Below, piece by piece: positions 25,803-35,212 of a stretch of 64,000 nucleotides of DNA (position 1 is its first letter; each line of letters starts with the position of its first letter). A model generated the notes under the pieces. The model was given only the letters and a program-made list of their open reading frames with translations, searched no databases and was not told the DNA's origin. The position numbers and the translations under genes are program-made. The DNA lies in assembly GCA_044227095.1 (NCBI GenBank), contig JBGAFV010000001.1:3534001-3598000 (forward strand). Direction: 5' to 3'. Source of the DNA: JACMLD01 sp044227095. Lineage in GTDB: Bacteria > Bacteroidota > Bacteroidia > Chitinophagales > Chitinophagaceae.

Positions 25803-26897
25803 TTAAAACTTATTCATAATCTCTATAACATGCAATATGTCTTCTTCTGTATGAAAATAAGAAACTGGCAGGCTTAATGTTGTCTGGTGAATTTCTTCTG
25901 CTATTGGCGTTGGCTGGTTGTCTATAATTCCACGCATTGCTATTTGTTTATTGGGTGCAAGCGGGTAGTGTATTTCGGTTTTAATATTATTCTGTAAAAG
26001 ATATTCTTTTAGTTCATTTCTTTTTGGGTGCCTGATGTTGTAAATATGGTATACATCATAGTAATCCGCGCAAACAACTGGTTTTATAAAATCTTCTTTA
26101 AGATTGGTGTTATACAGATTGGCAAGCTTTCTTTTGTGCGCATTAATTGAATCTAGCTTTTGTAGTTTTACAGATAGAAAAGCTGCTTGCATTTCATCCA
26201 GCCTGGAATTAAAACCAACAACTTCATTCTGGTATTTTACTTTTGAGCCATAGTTGCGCAGTGAAGCAATTTTTTCCTTTAAGATTTCATCATTACATGT
26301 AATAGCGCCTGCATCTCCAAGAGCGCCGAGATTTTTTGTGGGGTAAAAACTATGGGCACCAACATCGCCCCAGCTGCCGGCTTTTTTGTTTTTAAAACTG
26401 GCACCATGTGCCTGTGCGCAATCCTCAATTATTTTGCAATGGTGTTTTATAGCAATCTTATTTATCGCTTCCATATTGCATAGCTTTCCATACAGGTGCA
26501 CTACAAGGATTGCTTTTGTTTTGCTGGTAATTTTTTCTTCAATCTTATTGGGGTCGATATTATAAGTGCTTATATCAGGCTCAACCAATACAGGTTTTAA
26601 GCCGTTATGCAGAATAGAAAGTATGGTAGCAATGTATGTATTAGATGGAACAATGACCTCATCGCCAGGTTTAAAATCAAAAGTGTTTAGTGCAAGCATA
26701 AGTGCATCCAGGCCATTAGCAACGCCCTGGCAATACATGGTTCCGCAAAATGCAGCATATTCCTTTTCAAATGTTTTTACTGTATTGCCGAGTATATACC
26801 AGCCACTGTTCAGCACATCATCAAAAGCAATGCGGAACATATCCATAAAAGGCTGGTTAAGCTTGCCTAAGTTTTCATACTCAATCGTTTTTTGCAT
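25803..26897 (-). CDS. DegT/DnrJ/EryC1 family sugar aminotransferase (FdtB-like)
   Basis: A 364-residue PLP-dependent aminotransferase of fold type I. The PLP-binding lysine is Lys188 in HSFYPTKNLGALGDAG, preceded by the Asp-containing EDCAQAHGA (158-166). The adjacent FdtA-like isomerase suggests it makes dTDP-3-amino-3,6-dideoxyhexose from the 3-keto sugar (FdtB or QdtB). The ATG at 26897 (MQKTIEYENLGKLN) is chosen as the family start; it overlaps the upstream isomerase gene by 17 bases, indicating coupling. No acetyltransferase (FdtC/QdtC) is found next to it. Confidence 0.88.
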   Translation of the reverse strand: MQKTIEYENLGKLNQPFMDMFRIAFDDVLNSGWYILGNTVKTFEKEYAAFCGTMYCQGVANGLDALMLALNTFDFKPGDEVIVPSNTYIATILSILHNGLKPVLVEPDISTYNIDPNKIEEKITSKTKAILVVHLYGKLCNMEAINKIAIKHHCKIIEDCAQAHGASFKNKKAGSWGDVGAHSFYPTKNLGALGDAGAITCNDEILKEKIASLRNYGSKVKYQNEVVGFNSRLDEMQAAFLSVKLQKLDSINAHKRKLANLYNTNLKEDFIKPVVCADYYDVYHIYNIRHPKRNELKEYLLQNNIKTEIHYPLAPNKQIAMRGIIDNQPTPIAEEIHQTTLSLPVSYFHTEEDILHVIEIMNKF

Positions 26898-27255
26898 AAG
26901 GCTCAAAGATGTAATCGTTATTGTCAAAATATTCCGAAGCCAATATCATTAAAATTGCGTTGGGACTAAAAGCATCCATCGTGTGCCAGTCTTTTGGCTC
27001 TATTATGAGGCATTGATCGGGCTTATTCAATAAAAATTTTTCAACAATAAAACCATTGTCGTTGTTTATATAGCAGGATCCCTGGATGCAGATAGCGGCC
27101 TGTATAGTTTTTTTGTGCCGGTGGCCACCGCGGGAGGAATTGTCTACTCCATAGATATAAAATATGCGCTTAATGTCAAACGGAATTGTTTTTTCAATTA
27201 CAGTAAGGTTGCCACGGTTATCTGTAAACGATTTAAGGTCTATTAAATATGCCAT
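26881..27255 (-). CDS. FdtA/QdtA-like sugar 3,4-ketoisomerase (WxcM-like cupin)
   Basis: A 124-residue cupin that starts MAYLIDLKSFTDNRGNLTVIEK, the FdtA/QdtA start. SSRGGHRHKKTIQAAI (about residues 43-58) carries the catalytic histidine of the isomerase and PKDWHTMDAFSPNAILMILAS the C-terminal cupin strand set. These enzymes isomerise dTDP-4-keto-6-deoxyglucose to the 3-keto form. An upstream in-frame ATG at 27276 would add seven residues. It overlaps the aminotransferase gene. Confidence 0.88.
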   Translation of the reverse strand: MAYLIDLKSFTDNRGNLTVIEKTIPFDIKRIFYIYGVDNSSRGGHRHKKTIQAAICIQGSCYINNDNGFIVEKFLLNKPDQCLIIEPKDWHTMDAFSPNAILMILASEYFDNNDYIFEPYAKND

Positions 27256-27316
27256 TTTAAGGTAAGGTTTATCCAAAATGTTTATAAACAGAATAAGGTT
27301 TGTTTTATACGCTTCT

Positions 27317-28114
27317 TTAAACTTTTAACTGCATTACAAATCCCTGGTATCGGATCAATTGGCCGTCAAGATAAAGTATCTGGTCATTGGTATAAGCTGT
27401 TATCAGCTTATATTTTTTTGTAAAAAGGTTGACTACCTGGTCGTAATCAAGAAACCAGGCAGGATAAGCGGCCTCATAATATACAGGCGGTACTTTTTGT
27501 ATGGTTAGCCTGTTTGATGCCTTTAGATTAAAATAGGTGTTGTCTATAATCACAAAAGGAATTTCTTTATCAATAATTGTTGTAAGAAGCTCATATGGAT
27601 TTTCTATGTAAGGCAGTACACAAGAGAGTAAAACGATATTATGCGGGCCACGTTCTCTAACAGCTGCATCAATGGTTTCAAAAAAATCAAGCTCATTTCC
27701 TGCAATTTCTTTTCTGCCTGTTGCTACGTAATGTGGTTGTTCTATCGTACTCCACTTTACTTCTTGTATCTCTTGTAAATAATGCCTGTTTTGAAAATAA
27801 CTGCTGCCTAATGAGCCGCCAAAATCTATTATAGATAAACGATTGTCATTTTTTCCTGCAATCCACAGCAGGTTTGCAAGTAAGGGCCACGAATATTCTA
27901 TCCTGTCAAAAAGCATGGCATCACGTTCGTATACTGCTTCTCCATTTTTTACTTTTAAGGTTGCATTTTTTATGCTTTCAAGAATATTTGCTGACTTATA
28001 ACCGCTACATTTATTTTCAGCTTCCTTCCAGCTATTGTAATCACCACGCCAACCGTAACGGTAGTATTTAAGCCTGATGTATAAACGCTTAATGTATTGC
28101 ACAAGCTTTTCCAT
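27317..28114 (-). CDS. TIGR04325-family putative methyltransferase
   Basis: A 265-residue protein of the TIGR04325 family, polysaccharide-locus methyltransferases. SIIDFGGSLGSSYFQN (about residues 93-108) is the SAM-binding glycine-rich loop, and GPHNIVLLSCVLPYIENPYELL fits motifs II and III. The N-terminus (YGWRGDYNSWKEAENKCSGYKS) is family-typical. The acceptor is unknown; the context suggests a sugar in the glycan. It is the second gene of the leftward operon below the flippase. Confidence 0.85.
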   Translation of the reverse strand: MEKLVQYIKRLYIRLKYYRYGWRGDYNSWKEAENKCSGYKSANILESIKNATLKVKNGEAVYERDAMLFDRIEYSWPLLANLLWIAGKNDNRLSIIDFGGSLGSSYFQNRHYLQEIQEVKWSTIEQPHYVATGRKEIAGNELDFFETIDAAVRERGPHNIVLLSCVLPYIENPYELLTTIIDKEIPFVIIDNTYFNLKASNRLTIQKVPPVYYEAAYPAWFLDYDQVVNLFTKKYKLITAYTNDQILYLDGQLIRYQGFVMQLKV

Positions 28115-28220
28115 AAGCTGTATTCATGAATACTTAATTGAAAAAATAATATGCAGGCAAATTTTGTAAATAACAGGTAAAGGATTTTGTGGAGTTATCT
28201 TTTGTGGAAGGATCGCAAAT

Positions 28221-29723
28221 TTATTTCCGGAAAATAAAACCTTTTGCTAATAATACGTATTTTTTTATCATTTGGTTTATTTCGGATGAAACTCCTGTGA
28301 AATAAATTGCTGGTAAAAAGAGTGCACAAAAAACTATTGTTCGTATAAAGGCATCAAGAAAAATATTTGTAAACTTCGGAATATTATAACAAATAAACGT
28401 AGCCGCAACAGCATATAAAATAGCAAGTACATCCTTCCATGTATATGGCTGTAATCCGAATTTAAACCATAAAAACCCAAAACGCATTGCATTATAAAAA
28501 CAAATGGCAATCAGGTTTGCATATGCTGCCCCCAAAAGACCATAGTGGGCTATTAATATGAAGTTAAGTGGAAGGGCAACTATTGTAAAAATAACATTGG
28601 TGGTAAAATCAACCCGCCAATAATTGGATGTAGAAATAATCTGAGAATTGGCACCTGTACCCAGATCTATAAGTTTGCTTAAGCCAAGCAGAAAAACCAC
28701 TATTTCAATCCCCTTGTAATCTTTGCCCATAAAGCTGGAAAAATTATGAACATTAAGTATAATGAGGCAAAACATAGTAAGCCCTATTACGAGCAAATTG
28801 GCAACGCTTTTTGTATAAATATTGCTGATGCTTTTCATGTTTTTATTCTTCCACGATTCTGATAAAACAGGAACGCTGATAGATGTGATACTGCGTTGTG
28901 GTATTTCCATTGTAGTAACCAGGTATGTAGCAATTTCAAATACAGCTAAGTCAATAAGTCCATTAGCAGATTTGGAAACTATGATAAAAGAATCCGAGGT
29001 TTTTGAAAGCAGGTTAAGAAACTGGGCGCCAAAAACAAACAGGCCAAAGTTTAGCATTTTGCTTTTCATCCGTAAGGTTAAAGAGCTAAAGCTGCTGTTA
29101 AAATTAAACTCCCCGGTTTTGCGCAGTGTAAAAAACAAAACAACAGAGGGAACCATAAAAGAAAGTGAAAATAATATTACAAACCAGTACAGGTTTATGA
29201 CATGAAAAAAGAACAACAGCAGCAGAATTGTAAACAATAACCTCGGGCCCCATTCACGCAGCATATTAGAGGTTACGCCTTTTTTAAACGACCAGCTAAA
29301 GGCCTCAAGCCATAAATACAGAAGGTAAAAAAAAGCAAATGGATATACCATCCAGCTATATTGAACAAAAAGAGGAGACTTGGCACTGTATTTCTGTACA
29401 ATTAAATCTTTGAAGAAATAGCCAGTTGAGCATACAATTATAAAACCAGCTATACAAACGAGCAAGGTTATAAAAGGCAGATCGTTTTTCTGCGGCGGTA
29501 AATAACTTTTATAAAAAGGAAAGAATTTGTAAATAACCGGCAGCGAGCCCAGTGTACAAAGTGTAGCGAGTGTAAGCCCAATATTGTTAATAATGCGGGT
29601 AAGGCCAAACTCTTCGGCAGAAATAATGTGCTTTTGTAAAATCAGCAGGTTAAATGCGCCCAATACAAAGCCCAAAGTAATAACTATAGTAGATCGGATA
29701 CTCTGTTTCTGGATAATGCCCAT
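28221..29723 (-). CDS. Oligosaccharide flippase (Wzx-like)
   Basis: A 500-residue membrane protein with about 12 to 14 hydrophobic segments and the MOP/PST flippase pattern: LGFVLGAFNLLILQKHI at the start and SADEFGLTRIINNIGL-like text in the first loop, then RTIVFCALFLPAIYF near the end. It would flip lipid-linked sugar repeat units across the inner membrane in a Wzx/Wzy-type pathway. No Wzy polymerase or Wzz is recognisable in the window. It is the first gene of the leftward operon, diverging from rfbF. Confidence 0.88.
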   Translation of the reverse strand: MGIIQKQSIRSTIVITLGFVLGAFNLLILQKHIISAEEFGLTRIINNIGLTLATLCTLGSLPVIYKFFPFYKSYLPPQKNDLPFITLLVCIAGFIIVCSTGYFFKDLIVQKYSAKSPLFVQYSWMVYPFAFFYLLYLWLEAFSWSFKKGVTSNMLREWGPRLLFTILLLLFFFHVINLYWFVILFSLSFMVPSVVLFFTLRKTGEFNFNSSFSSLTLRMKSKMLNFGLFVFGAQFLNLLSKTSDSFIIVSKSANGLIDLAVFEIATYLVTTMEIPQRSITSISVPVLSESWKNKNMKSISNIYTKSVANLLVIGLTMFCLIILNVHNFSSFMGKDYKGIEIVVFLLGLSKLIDLGTGANSQIISTSNYWRVDFTTNVIFTIVALPLNFILIAHYGLLGAAYANLIAICFYNAMRFGFLWFKFGLQPYTWKDVLAILYAVAATFICYNIPKFTNIFLDAFIRTIVFCALFLPAIYFTGVSSEINQMIKKYVLLAKGFIFRK

Positions 29724-29806
29724 TGATACTTCAATAAAGGGCTAAAAATACAGGATAAACAAATGAAAATGGTAAAAAAAGCGGTTTAGGGCGATGGCGT
29801 TATTTT

Positions 29807-29839
29807 TTGGAAAAGAAACGGGCGAATCAGTTAATTTTG
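29807..29839 (+). promoter_or_regulatory. Bacteroidota-type promoter for the rfbF operon
   Basis: TTG at 29807-29809 and TAATTTTG at 29832-29839 with a 22-base spacer, then 29 bases to the rfbF ATG. It lies in the 145-base region between the divergent flippase and rfbF genes. Confidence 0.6.
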
Positions 29840-29868
29840 GCAAGTTTTAAAATGGATATTAATACATT

Positions 29869-30645
29869 ATGAAAGTAGTCATTTTTGCCGGCGGCCTCGG
29901 TACTCGCATTTCCGAAGAAACGGACATTCGTCCCAAACCTATGGTAGAAATAGGGGGCAAGCCTGTTCTCTGGCATATAATGAAGATTTATAGTCATTAT
30001 GGTTTTAATGATTTTATCATTTGCCTCGGTTACAAAGGGTACGTGATAAAAGAGTATTTTATGCATTACTTTCTGCATAACTCAGATCTTACCATAGATG
30101 TTGCTAATAACAAATTGGAAGTGCATGGTACCAATACTGAAGCATTTAAAGTAACGCTGGTGGAAACAGGTGCAGAAACAAAAACAGCCGGTCGCCTGCA
30201 AAGGGTTAAAAATTATATTGGCAATGAAGATTTCATGCTTACATACGGAGATGGAGTTGCAGATATCAATATTGCTGAACTGGTTGCTTTTCATAAAGCA
30301 CAAAAAAAGATTGCTACAGTAACGGCAGTTCAATTGGAAGCCCGTTTTGGCGGAATGGATTTGGGTAAAGAAGGAGAGGTACTCTCTTTTCGGGAAAAAG
30401 CAAAAGATGAAAACAAATGGGTTAATGCGGGTTTTTTTGTGTTAAGTCCAAAAGTATTTGACTACCTCAGGCATGACATGTCAGATATGATGTGGGAAGA
30501 TGAGCCATTGGAGAAACTTACGGCAGATCACCAGCTCTCTGCTTATCGCCATAATGGTTTTTGGAAACCTATGGACGCTTTAAGGGATAAGATAGAATTG
30601 GAAAGACTATGGAAAAATAATGAAGCAAAATGGAAACTGTGGTAA
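29869..30645 (+). CDS. rfbF: Glucose-1-phosphate cytidylyltransferase
   Basis: A 258-residue nucleotidyltransferase. GGLGTRISEETDIRPKPMVE (about residues 8-27) is the nucleotide- and sugar-phosphate-binding signature, and MLTYGDGVADI holds the metal-binding Asp. GMDLGKEG and NAGFFVLSP are typical of the CDP-glucose branch (RfbF) rather than RmlA. It makes CDP-glucose from CTP and glucose 1-phosphate. The end overlaps rfbG by 16 bases, indicating coupling. Confidence 0.93.
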   Translation: MKVVIFAGGLGTRISEETDIRPKPMVEIGGKPVLWHIMKIYSHYGFNDFIICLGYKGYVIKEYFMHYFLHNSDLTIDVANNKLEVHGTNTEAFKVTLVETGAETKTAGRLQRVKNYIGNEDFMLTYGDGVADINIAELVAFHKAQKKIATVTAVQLEARFGGMDLGKEGEVLSFREKAKDENKWVNAGFFVLSPKVFDYLRHDMSDMMWEDEPLEKLTADHQLSAYRHNGFWKPMDALRDKIELERLWKNNEAKWKLW

Positions 30646-31715
30646 AAGAGCAGCAATTGCAATCACATTATAAAGGCAAAAAAGTTTTTGTAACAGGGCA
30701 TACTGGGTTTAAGGGCGCCTGGCTTACTGCTATTTTGCAAATGCTTGGCGCTACAGTTAAAGGTTATGCGCTTGCACCTGAATATGAGTACAGTTTATAC
30801 GATATACTTCTGCCAGGGTTTACAGGCGAAAGCATTATTGCCGATATCCGCGATAAAAAAAAATTATCACAGGAAATCCTTTCTTTTAACCCCGATTTTA
30901 TTTTTCACCTTGCGGCACAACCATTAGTAAGAAGATCGTATGTAATACCTGCAGAAACTTTTGAAGTAAACGCAATAGGTACAGCAAATCTGCTGGAAGC
31001 ATTGATACAGGTAAAGAGTAAATGCACAGCCGTTATCATCACTACCGATAAAGTATACGAAAACAAAGAACAGCATATCCTGTACAAAGAAGAAGACAGG
31101 CTGGGCGGATACGATCCTTATAGTGCAAGCAAAGCATGTACAGAACTTGTGGTAAGTTCTTTCAGGAATTCTTTTTTTAACACAACAGACTATAGCAAAC
31201 ATAAAAAAAGTATAGCCAGTGCAAGGGCGGGTAATGTAATTGGCGGTGGGGATTGGAGCGATGACCGGATTGTGCCGGATATTGTGCGTTCATTACAAAG
31301 CGAAAAAACAATTGCTGTAAGAAACCCTAATGCCATAAGGCCGTGGCAGCATGTGCTTGAACCCTTAACTGGTTATTTGCAGCTTGCAGCTTTATTGAAT
31401 GCAAAGAACAATGGATATTCATCAGCTTATAATTTTGGGCCTGAACCAGGCGATCATCTTACCGTAAAGGAATTGGTAACAACAGCTATTAAAATATGGG
31501 GTAGGGGAGAATGGAGCGATAACTCAGATAGCAGCCAACCACATGAAGCAACACTTTTGCAACTTGATATTAATCTTGCAAAAAAAGAATTGCAATGGAA
31601 CCCAAAGCTATCTGCTGCAGATGCCATTGGCTGGACAATTGACTGGTATAAACAACCCCGTGACAAACAAGCGGCATTTACTTTTCAGCAAATTAAAAAT
31701 TATCTGGCTTTATGA
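30630..31715 (+). CDS. rfbG: CDP-glucose 4,6-dehydratase
   Basis: A 361-residue short-chain dehydrogenase/reductase. The NAD-binding TGHTGFKGAWL motif is at residues 22-32, ITTDKVYENKE holds the Thr/Asp dehydratase active site and YDPYSASKACTEL holds the YxxxK pair. The PWQHVLEPLTGYL block is specific for RfbG. It converts CDP-glucose to CDP-4-keto-6-deoxyglucose. Its stop overlaps the next start as ATGA (31712-31715). Confidence 0.94.
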   Translation: METVVKEQQLQSHYKGKKVFVTGHTGFKGAWLTAILQMLGATVKGYALAPEYEYSLYDILLPGFTGESIIADIRDKKKLSQEILSFNPDFIFHLAAQPLVRRSYVIPAETFEVNAIGTANLLEALIQVKSKCTAVIITTDKVYENKEQHILYKEEDRLGGYDPYSASKACTELVVSSFRNSFFNTTDYSKHKKSIASARAGNVIGGGDWSDDRIVPDIVRSLQSEKTIAVRNPNAIRPWQHVLEPLTGYLQLAALLNAKNNGYSSAYNFGPEPGDHLTVKELVTTAIKIWGRGEWSDNSDSSQPHEATLLQLDINLAKKELQWNPKLSAADAIGWTIDWYKQPRDKQAAFTFQQIKNYLAL

Positions 31716-32257
31716 TATTTACCCCAACAACTTTAGCCGGTAGTTTTGTAATAGATCTTACACCTTTTAGTGATAGCAGGGGGTGGTTTGCACGCACTTA
31801 TTGTAAAGATGAGTTTAAACAAATTAGCCACAATAAAGAATGGCTGCAGATAAACCATTCTTTTACACAAAAAGCCGGGGCTTTGCGTGGAATGCATTAT
31901 CAAAATCCTCCCTTTACAGAAATTAAAATGGTACGCTGTATTGCTGGCGCAGTATATGATGTGATTATAGATTTGCGAAAAGGTTCTTCTACTTTTTTAC
32001 AATGGTTTGGAATAGAGCTATCAGCAAAAAATAAAAAGATGTTGTATATACCAGAAGGATTTGCACACGGTTTTCAAACGCTTACAACTGATTGCGAACT
32101 GATTTATCACCATACAACATTGTATACACCAGGTGCCGAAGCAGGGGTATTGTATAATGATCCAATAATAAATATTCAATGGCCCCTTGCAGTAACAGAA
32201 GTTTCTGACAGGGATTTAAATCATACATTACTCGATAATAATTTTGCTGGTATTTAA
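31712..32257 (+). CDS. dTDP-4-dehydrorhamnose 3,5-epimerase-family cupin
   Basis: A 181-residue RmlC-like protein. Catalytic block KAGALRGMHYQNPPFTE (about residues 52-68) holds the conserved Arg and His, and SRGWFART is the N-terminal substrate-binding part. FAHGFQTLT is the second family block. In this CDP-sugar operon it probably acts on CDP-4-keto-6-deoxyglucose or its methylated product as a 3- or 3,5-epimerase rather than in rhamnose synthesis. ATGA overlap with rfbG indicates coupling. Confidence 0.88.
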   Translation: MIFTPTTLAGSFVIDLTPFSDSRGWFARTYCKDEFKQISHNKEWLQINHSFTQKAGALRGMHYQNPPFTEIKMVRCIAGAVYDVIIDLRKGSSTFLQWFGIELSAKNKKMLYIPEGFAHGFQTLTTDCELIYHHTTLYTPGAEAGVLYNDPIINIQWPLAVTEVSDRDLNHTLLDNNFAGI

Positions 32258-32298
32258 CCGGTACGATTGCTGCAAAGCAGCGTTTAAAAATTGAAAGA

Positions 32299-33525
32299 AT
32301 GAAATGCAGATTTTGCAAAACTGAACTTACTGATACTTTTATTGATTTGATTAACTCACCCGCTTCTAATTCTTTTCTGAAGCCAGAAGAGTTGAACGAG
32401 CCTGAAACTTTCTATCCGTTGAAAGTATACACCTGCAGCAAATGCTTTCTTGTACAGGTAGATGAGTACAAAAAGTCTGATGCAATTTTCAATAGTGATT
32501 ACGTTTATTTTTCTTCTTACTCAACCAGTTGGTTGCAACATGCCAAAGCTTACACGGAGCTGATGATAAATCGCTTCGGTTACAATCAAAAGTCGCTGGT
32601 TATTGAAGTAGCTTCCAATGATGGCTATCTTCTTCAGTATTTTAAAGAAAATAATGTGCCTGTGTTGGGCATAGAACCAACCGCTAATACTGCTGAAGTG
32701 GCAATTGGCAAAGGAATTGAATCTGTAGTAGATTTTTTTGGTGTACGCCTTGCTACGGAATTGGCGGCAAAAAATATAAAAGCTGATTTGTTGCTCGGCA
32801 ATAATGTACTGGCCCATGTGCCCGATATTGTTGATTTTGTAGGCGGCATGAAAATTATTTTAAAAGATGAGGGCGTTGTTACTATGGAATTTCCGCACCT
32901 TATGCAGCTTGTAGACAATAACCAGTTTGATACTATTTACCACGAACACTTTTCTTACCTGTCGTTTACAACAGTGCAGCAAATTTTTGCTTCGCAGGGA
33001 CTGGAATTGTTTGATGTGGATGAAATACCTACGCATGGCGGGTCTTTGCGTATTTATGCAAAACATAAAGAAGATAAAAGCAAACCTGTTTCAGCAAATG
33101 TTGCAGCTATAATGAAAAAAGAAGGAGATAAGGGTATGAATGGACTTGCTTATTATGACAATTTTCAGCAGAAAGCATTACAGGTAAAAATAGGTCTCAT
33201 AGAATTTCTGCTTCAACAAAAAAAAGAAGGTAAATCTGTTGCGGCTTACGGAGCAGCAGCCAAAGGCAATACATTACTAAACTATTGCGGTATAAAAAGT
33301 GATTTGATAGATTTTGTTGTAGATGCCAATCCGCACAAGCAAAACAAATTTCTTCCTGCAAGTCATATACCAGTAAAGAATGAACAGTATTTAAAAGATA
33401 GAAAACCCGACTTTGTAATTATTTTGCCCTGGAACCTGAAGGAAGAAATTACAGCGCAACTATCTTATATAAAAAATTGGAACGGCAAATTTGTAGTGCC
33501 TATACCTGCATTGCAAATCATCTGA
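32299..33525 (+). CDS. Sugar C-methyltransferase (zinc-binding N-terminus, SAM-dependent)
   Basis: A 408-residue protein with the three-part layout of C-methyltransferases such as TylC3. The N-terminal zinc-binding domain has Cys3, Cys6, Cys46 and Cys49 (CRFC and CSKC). The SAM-binding domain follows, with VIEVASNDGYLL (about 99-110), and the C-terminal Methyltransf_14-type domain has SVAAYGAAAKGNTLLNYCG. These enzymes methylate C-3 of 4-keto-6-deoxy sugars. With rfbF, rfbG, the epimerase and the next SDR gene it would give a CDP-linked 3-C-methyl-6-deoxyhexose. Confidence 0.9.
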   Translation: MKCRFCKTELTDTFIDLINSPASNSFLKPEELNEPETFYPLKVYTCSKCFLVQVDEYKKSDAIFNSDYVYFSSYSTSWLQHAKAYTELMINRFGYNQKSLVIEVASNDGYLLQYFKENNVPVLGIEPTANTAEVAIGKGIESVVDFFGVRLATELAAKNIKADLLLGNNVLAHVPDIVDFVGGMKIILKDEGVVTMEFPHLMQLVDNNQFDTIYHEHFSYLSFTTVQQIFASQGLELFDVDEIPTHGGSLRIYAKHKEDKSKPVSANVAAIMKKEGDKGMNGLAYYDNFQQKALQVKIGLIEFLLQQKKEGKSVAAYGAAAKGNTLLNYCGIKSDLIDFVVDANPHKQNKFLPASHIPVKNEQYLKDRKPDFVIILPWNLKEEITAQLSYIKNWNGKFVVPIPALQII

Positions 33526-33526
33526 T

Positions 33527-34387
33527 ATGGCTACAATACTCGTTACAGGTGCTACTGGTTTTATTGGCAATTATGTTGTACAGGAATTACTGAAAAATAA
33601 CCAACGTGTTATTGCCAGTTCTTTTTTAGAAGAAAAGGCGAAAAACTATTCATGGTTTTCTGATGTTGAGTATATTCAGTTCAACCTGGCATCGTTTAAT
33701 GAATTAGTAAATTATTATGAGTTTTTTCAAAAGCCTGATGCTGTAATACATCTTGCGTGGGAGGGATTGCCTAATTACAAAGCGTCATTTCATTATGATG
33801 TCAATCTTCCCCGACATTATGCTTTTCTTAAAAACATGCTGCAACATGGGCTTTCAGATTTGTCAGTTGTAGGCACCTGTTTTGAGTATGGTATGCACGA
33901 AGGTATGTTGTCTGAAACTATGCCTTCAGATCCAGCCAATCCATATGCGCTTGCAAAAGATACATTAAGGAAGCGGTTAGAAGATTTGTGTCAACAAATT
34001 CTTTTTAATTTAAAATGGATTCGGTTGTTTTACATGTACGGAGAAGGACAAAATTCAAATTCCTTACTTTCGCAACTGCAAAAAGCGTTGGATAGCAAAG
34101 CTGAACAATTTAACATGAGTGGGGGAGAACAGGTAAGGGATTATTTGCCTGTGCAGAAAGTTGCTGAATACATTGTAAAGATTGCGTTGCAGGATAAGGT
34201 AACTGGTATAATTAATTGTTGCAGTGGCAAACCGATTTCAGTAAAACAATTGGTTGAAAATTATTTAAAGGAACAGAACGCTTCAATACATTTAAACCTT
34301 GGCTATTATCCATACACAGATTATGAGCCAATGGCGTTTTGGGGAGATAATAGTAAGTTAGATTCAATTGTAAACACAGTGAAATAG
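33527..34387 (+). CDS. NAD-dependent epimerase/dehydratase-family sugar reductase
   Basis: A 286-residue extended SDR. ILVTGATGFIGNYVV (residues 3-17) is the nucleotide-binding start, VIHLAW lies near residue 82, and NPYALAKDTLRK carries YxxxK (about 143-147). The likely role is reduction of the 4-keto group after methylation, completing the CDP-sugar. The start is one base after the C-methyltransferase stop, so the two genes are tightly coupled. Confidence 0.88.
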   Translation: MATILVTGATGFIGNYVVQELLKNNQRVIASSFLEEKAKNYSWFSDVEYIQFNLASFNELVNYYEFFQKPDAVIHLAWEGLPNYKASFHYDVNLPRHYAFLKNMLQHGLSDLSVVGTCFEYGMHEGMLSETMPSDPANPYALAKDTLRKRLEDLCQQILFNLKWIRLFYMYGEGQNSNSLLSQLQKALDSKAEQFNMSGGEQVRDYLPVQKVAEYIVKIALQDKVTGIINCCSGKPISVKQLVENYLKEQNASIHLNLGYYPYTDYEPMAFWGDNSKLDSIVNTVK

Positions 34388-34430
34388 TTGTGAAAGACTG
34401 ACTTAGTTTTTAACCAGGCATTATTATTAT

Positions 34431-35168
34431 ATGAACAATACACTTCGTAATATTTTTGACAATCATTCAGGCCGGCTAATTCATAAACTCGATCATTATT
34501 TTGATATTTATGAAAGATACTTTTCGCCATATAGAAACACTGAAGTTGTTATTCTTGAGATAGGTATTTCACATGGTGGTTCCTTGCAAATGTGGAAAAA
34601 ATATTTTGGCGACAAAGCCCGGATATTTGCTATTGACATTAATCCGGAATGCAAAAAACTGGAAGACGAAAATGTAAAAATTTTTATCGGTTCACAGGAA
34701 GATAGCACTTTTCTTACAGAGGTGATTAATCAAATCCCAGCACCCGATATTATAATCGATGATGGCGGTCATACAATGAGGCAACAAATTGTTTCATTTG
34801 AAACGCTTTATAGTAAAGTCAAAGATCATGGCATTTATCTCTGCGAAGATACTTGCACATCATATTGGTATGAATATGGCGGTGGCTTAAGAAGAGCAAA
34901 TACATTTGTTGAGTATTCAAAGAAACTAATTGACAACTTGTATGCATGGCATTTTAAAAGCAACAAAGTGGAGGTTAATGATTTTACACGTCATACCAAT
35001 GCAATTCATTTTTATGATAGCATAGTGGTTTTTGAAAAAATACCAAGGAAGCAGCCAGTAGATCTTAAGCAGGGTGAGAAGGCAATTGTTCATAATGAGG
35101 ATCCTATGGCAAGTAAAAGAAACATTTGGAATAAGATTCTCAAAAAAATTCAGTCGTTTGGTTCGTAA
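34431..35168 (+). CDS. Class I SAM-dependent methyltransferase (macrocin O-methyltransferase-like)
   Basis: A 245-residue protein. SAM-binding EIGISHGGSLQMWKKYFG (about residues 42-59) and AIDINPECKKLED are motifs I and II, DIIIDDGGHTMRQQ (about 105-118) is the acidic metal-binding motif seen in macrocin/demethylmacrocin-type O-methyltransferases. It could methylate a hydroxyl of the glycan sugar. Same strand, 43 bases after the SDR gene. Confidence 0.85.
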   Translation: MNNTLRNIFDNHSGRLIHKLDHYFDIYERYFSPYRNTEVVILEIGISHGGSLQMWKKYFGDKARIFAIDINPECKKLEDENVKIFIGSQEDSTFLTEVINQIPAPDIIIDDGGHTMRQQIVSFETLYSKVKDHGIYLCEDTCTSYWYEYGGGLRRANTFVEYSKKLIDNLYAWHFKSNKVEVNDFTRHTNAIHFYDSIVVFEKIPRKQPVDLKQGEKAIVHNEDPMASKRNIWNKILKKIQSFGS

Positions 35169-35212
35169 AACTGCAATAGGCGCAATCTGCTATTTTAAAT
35201 AACTAAACAATA

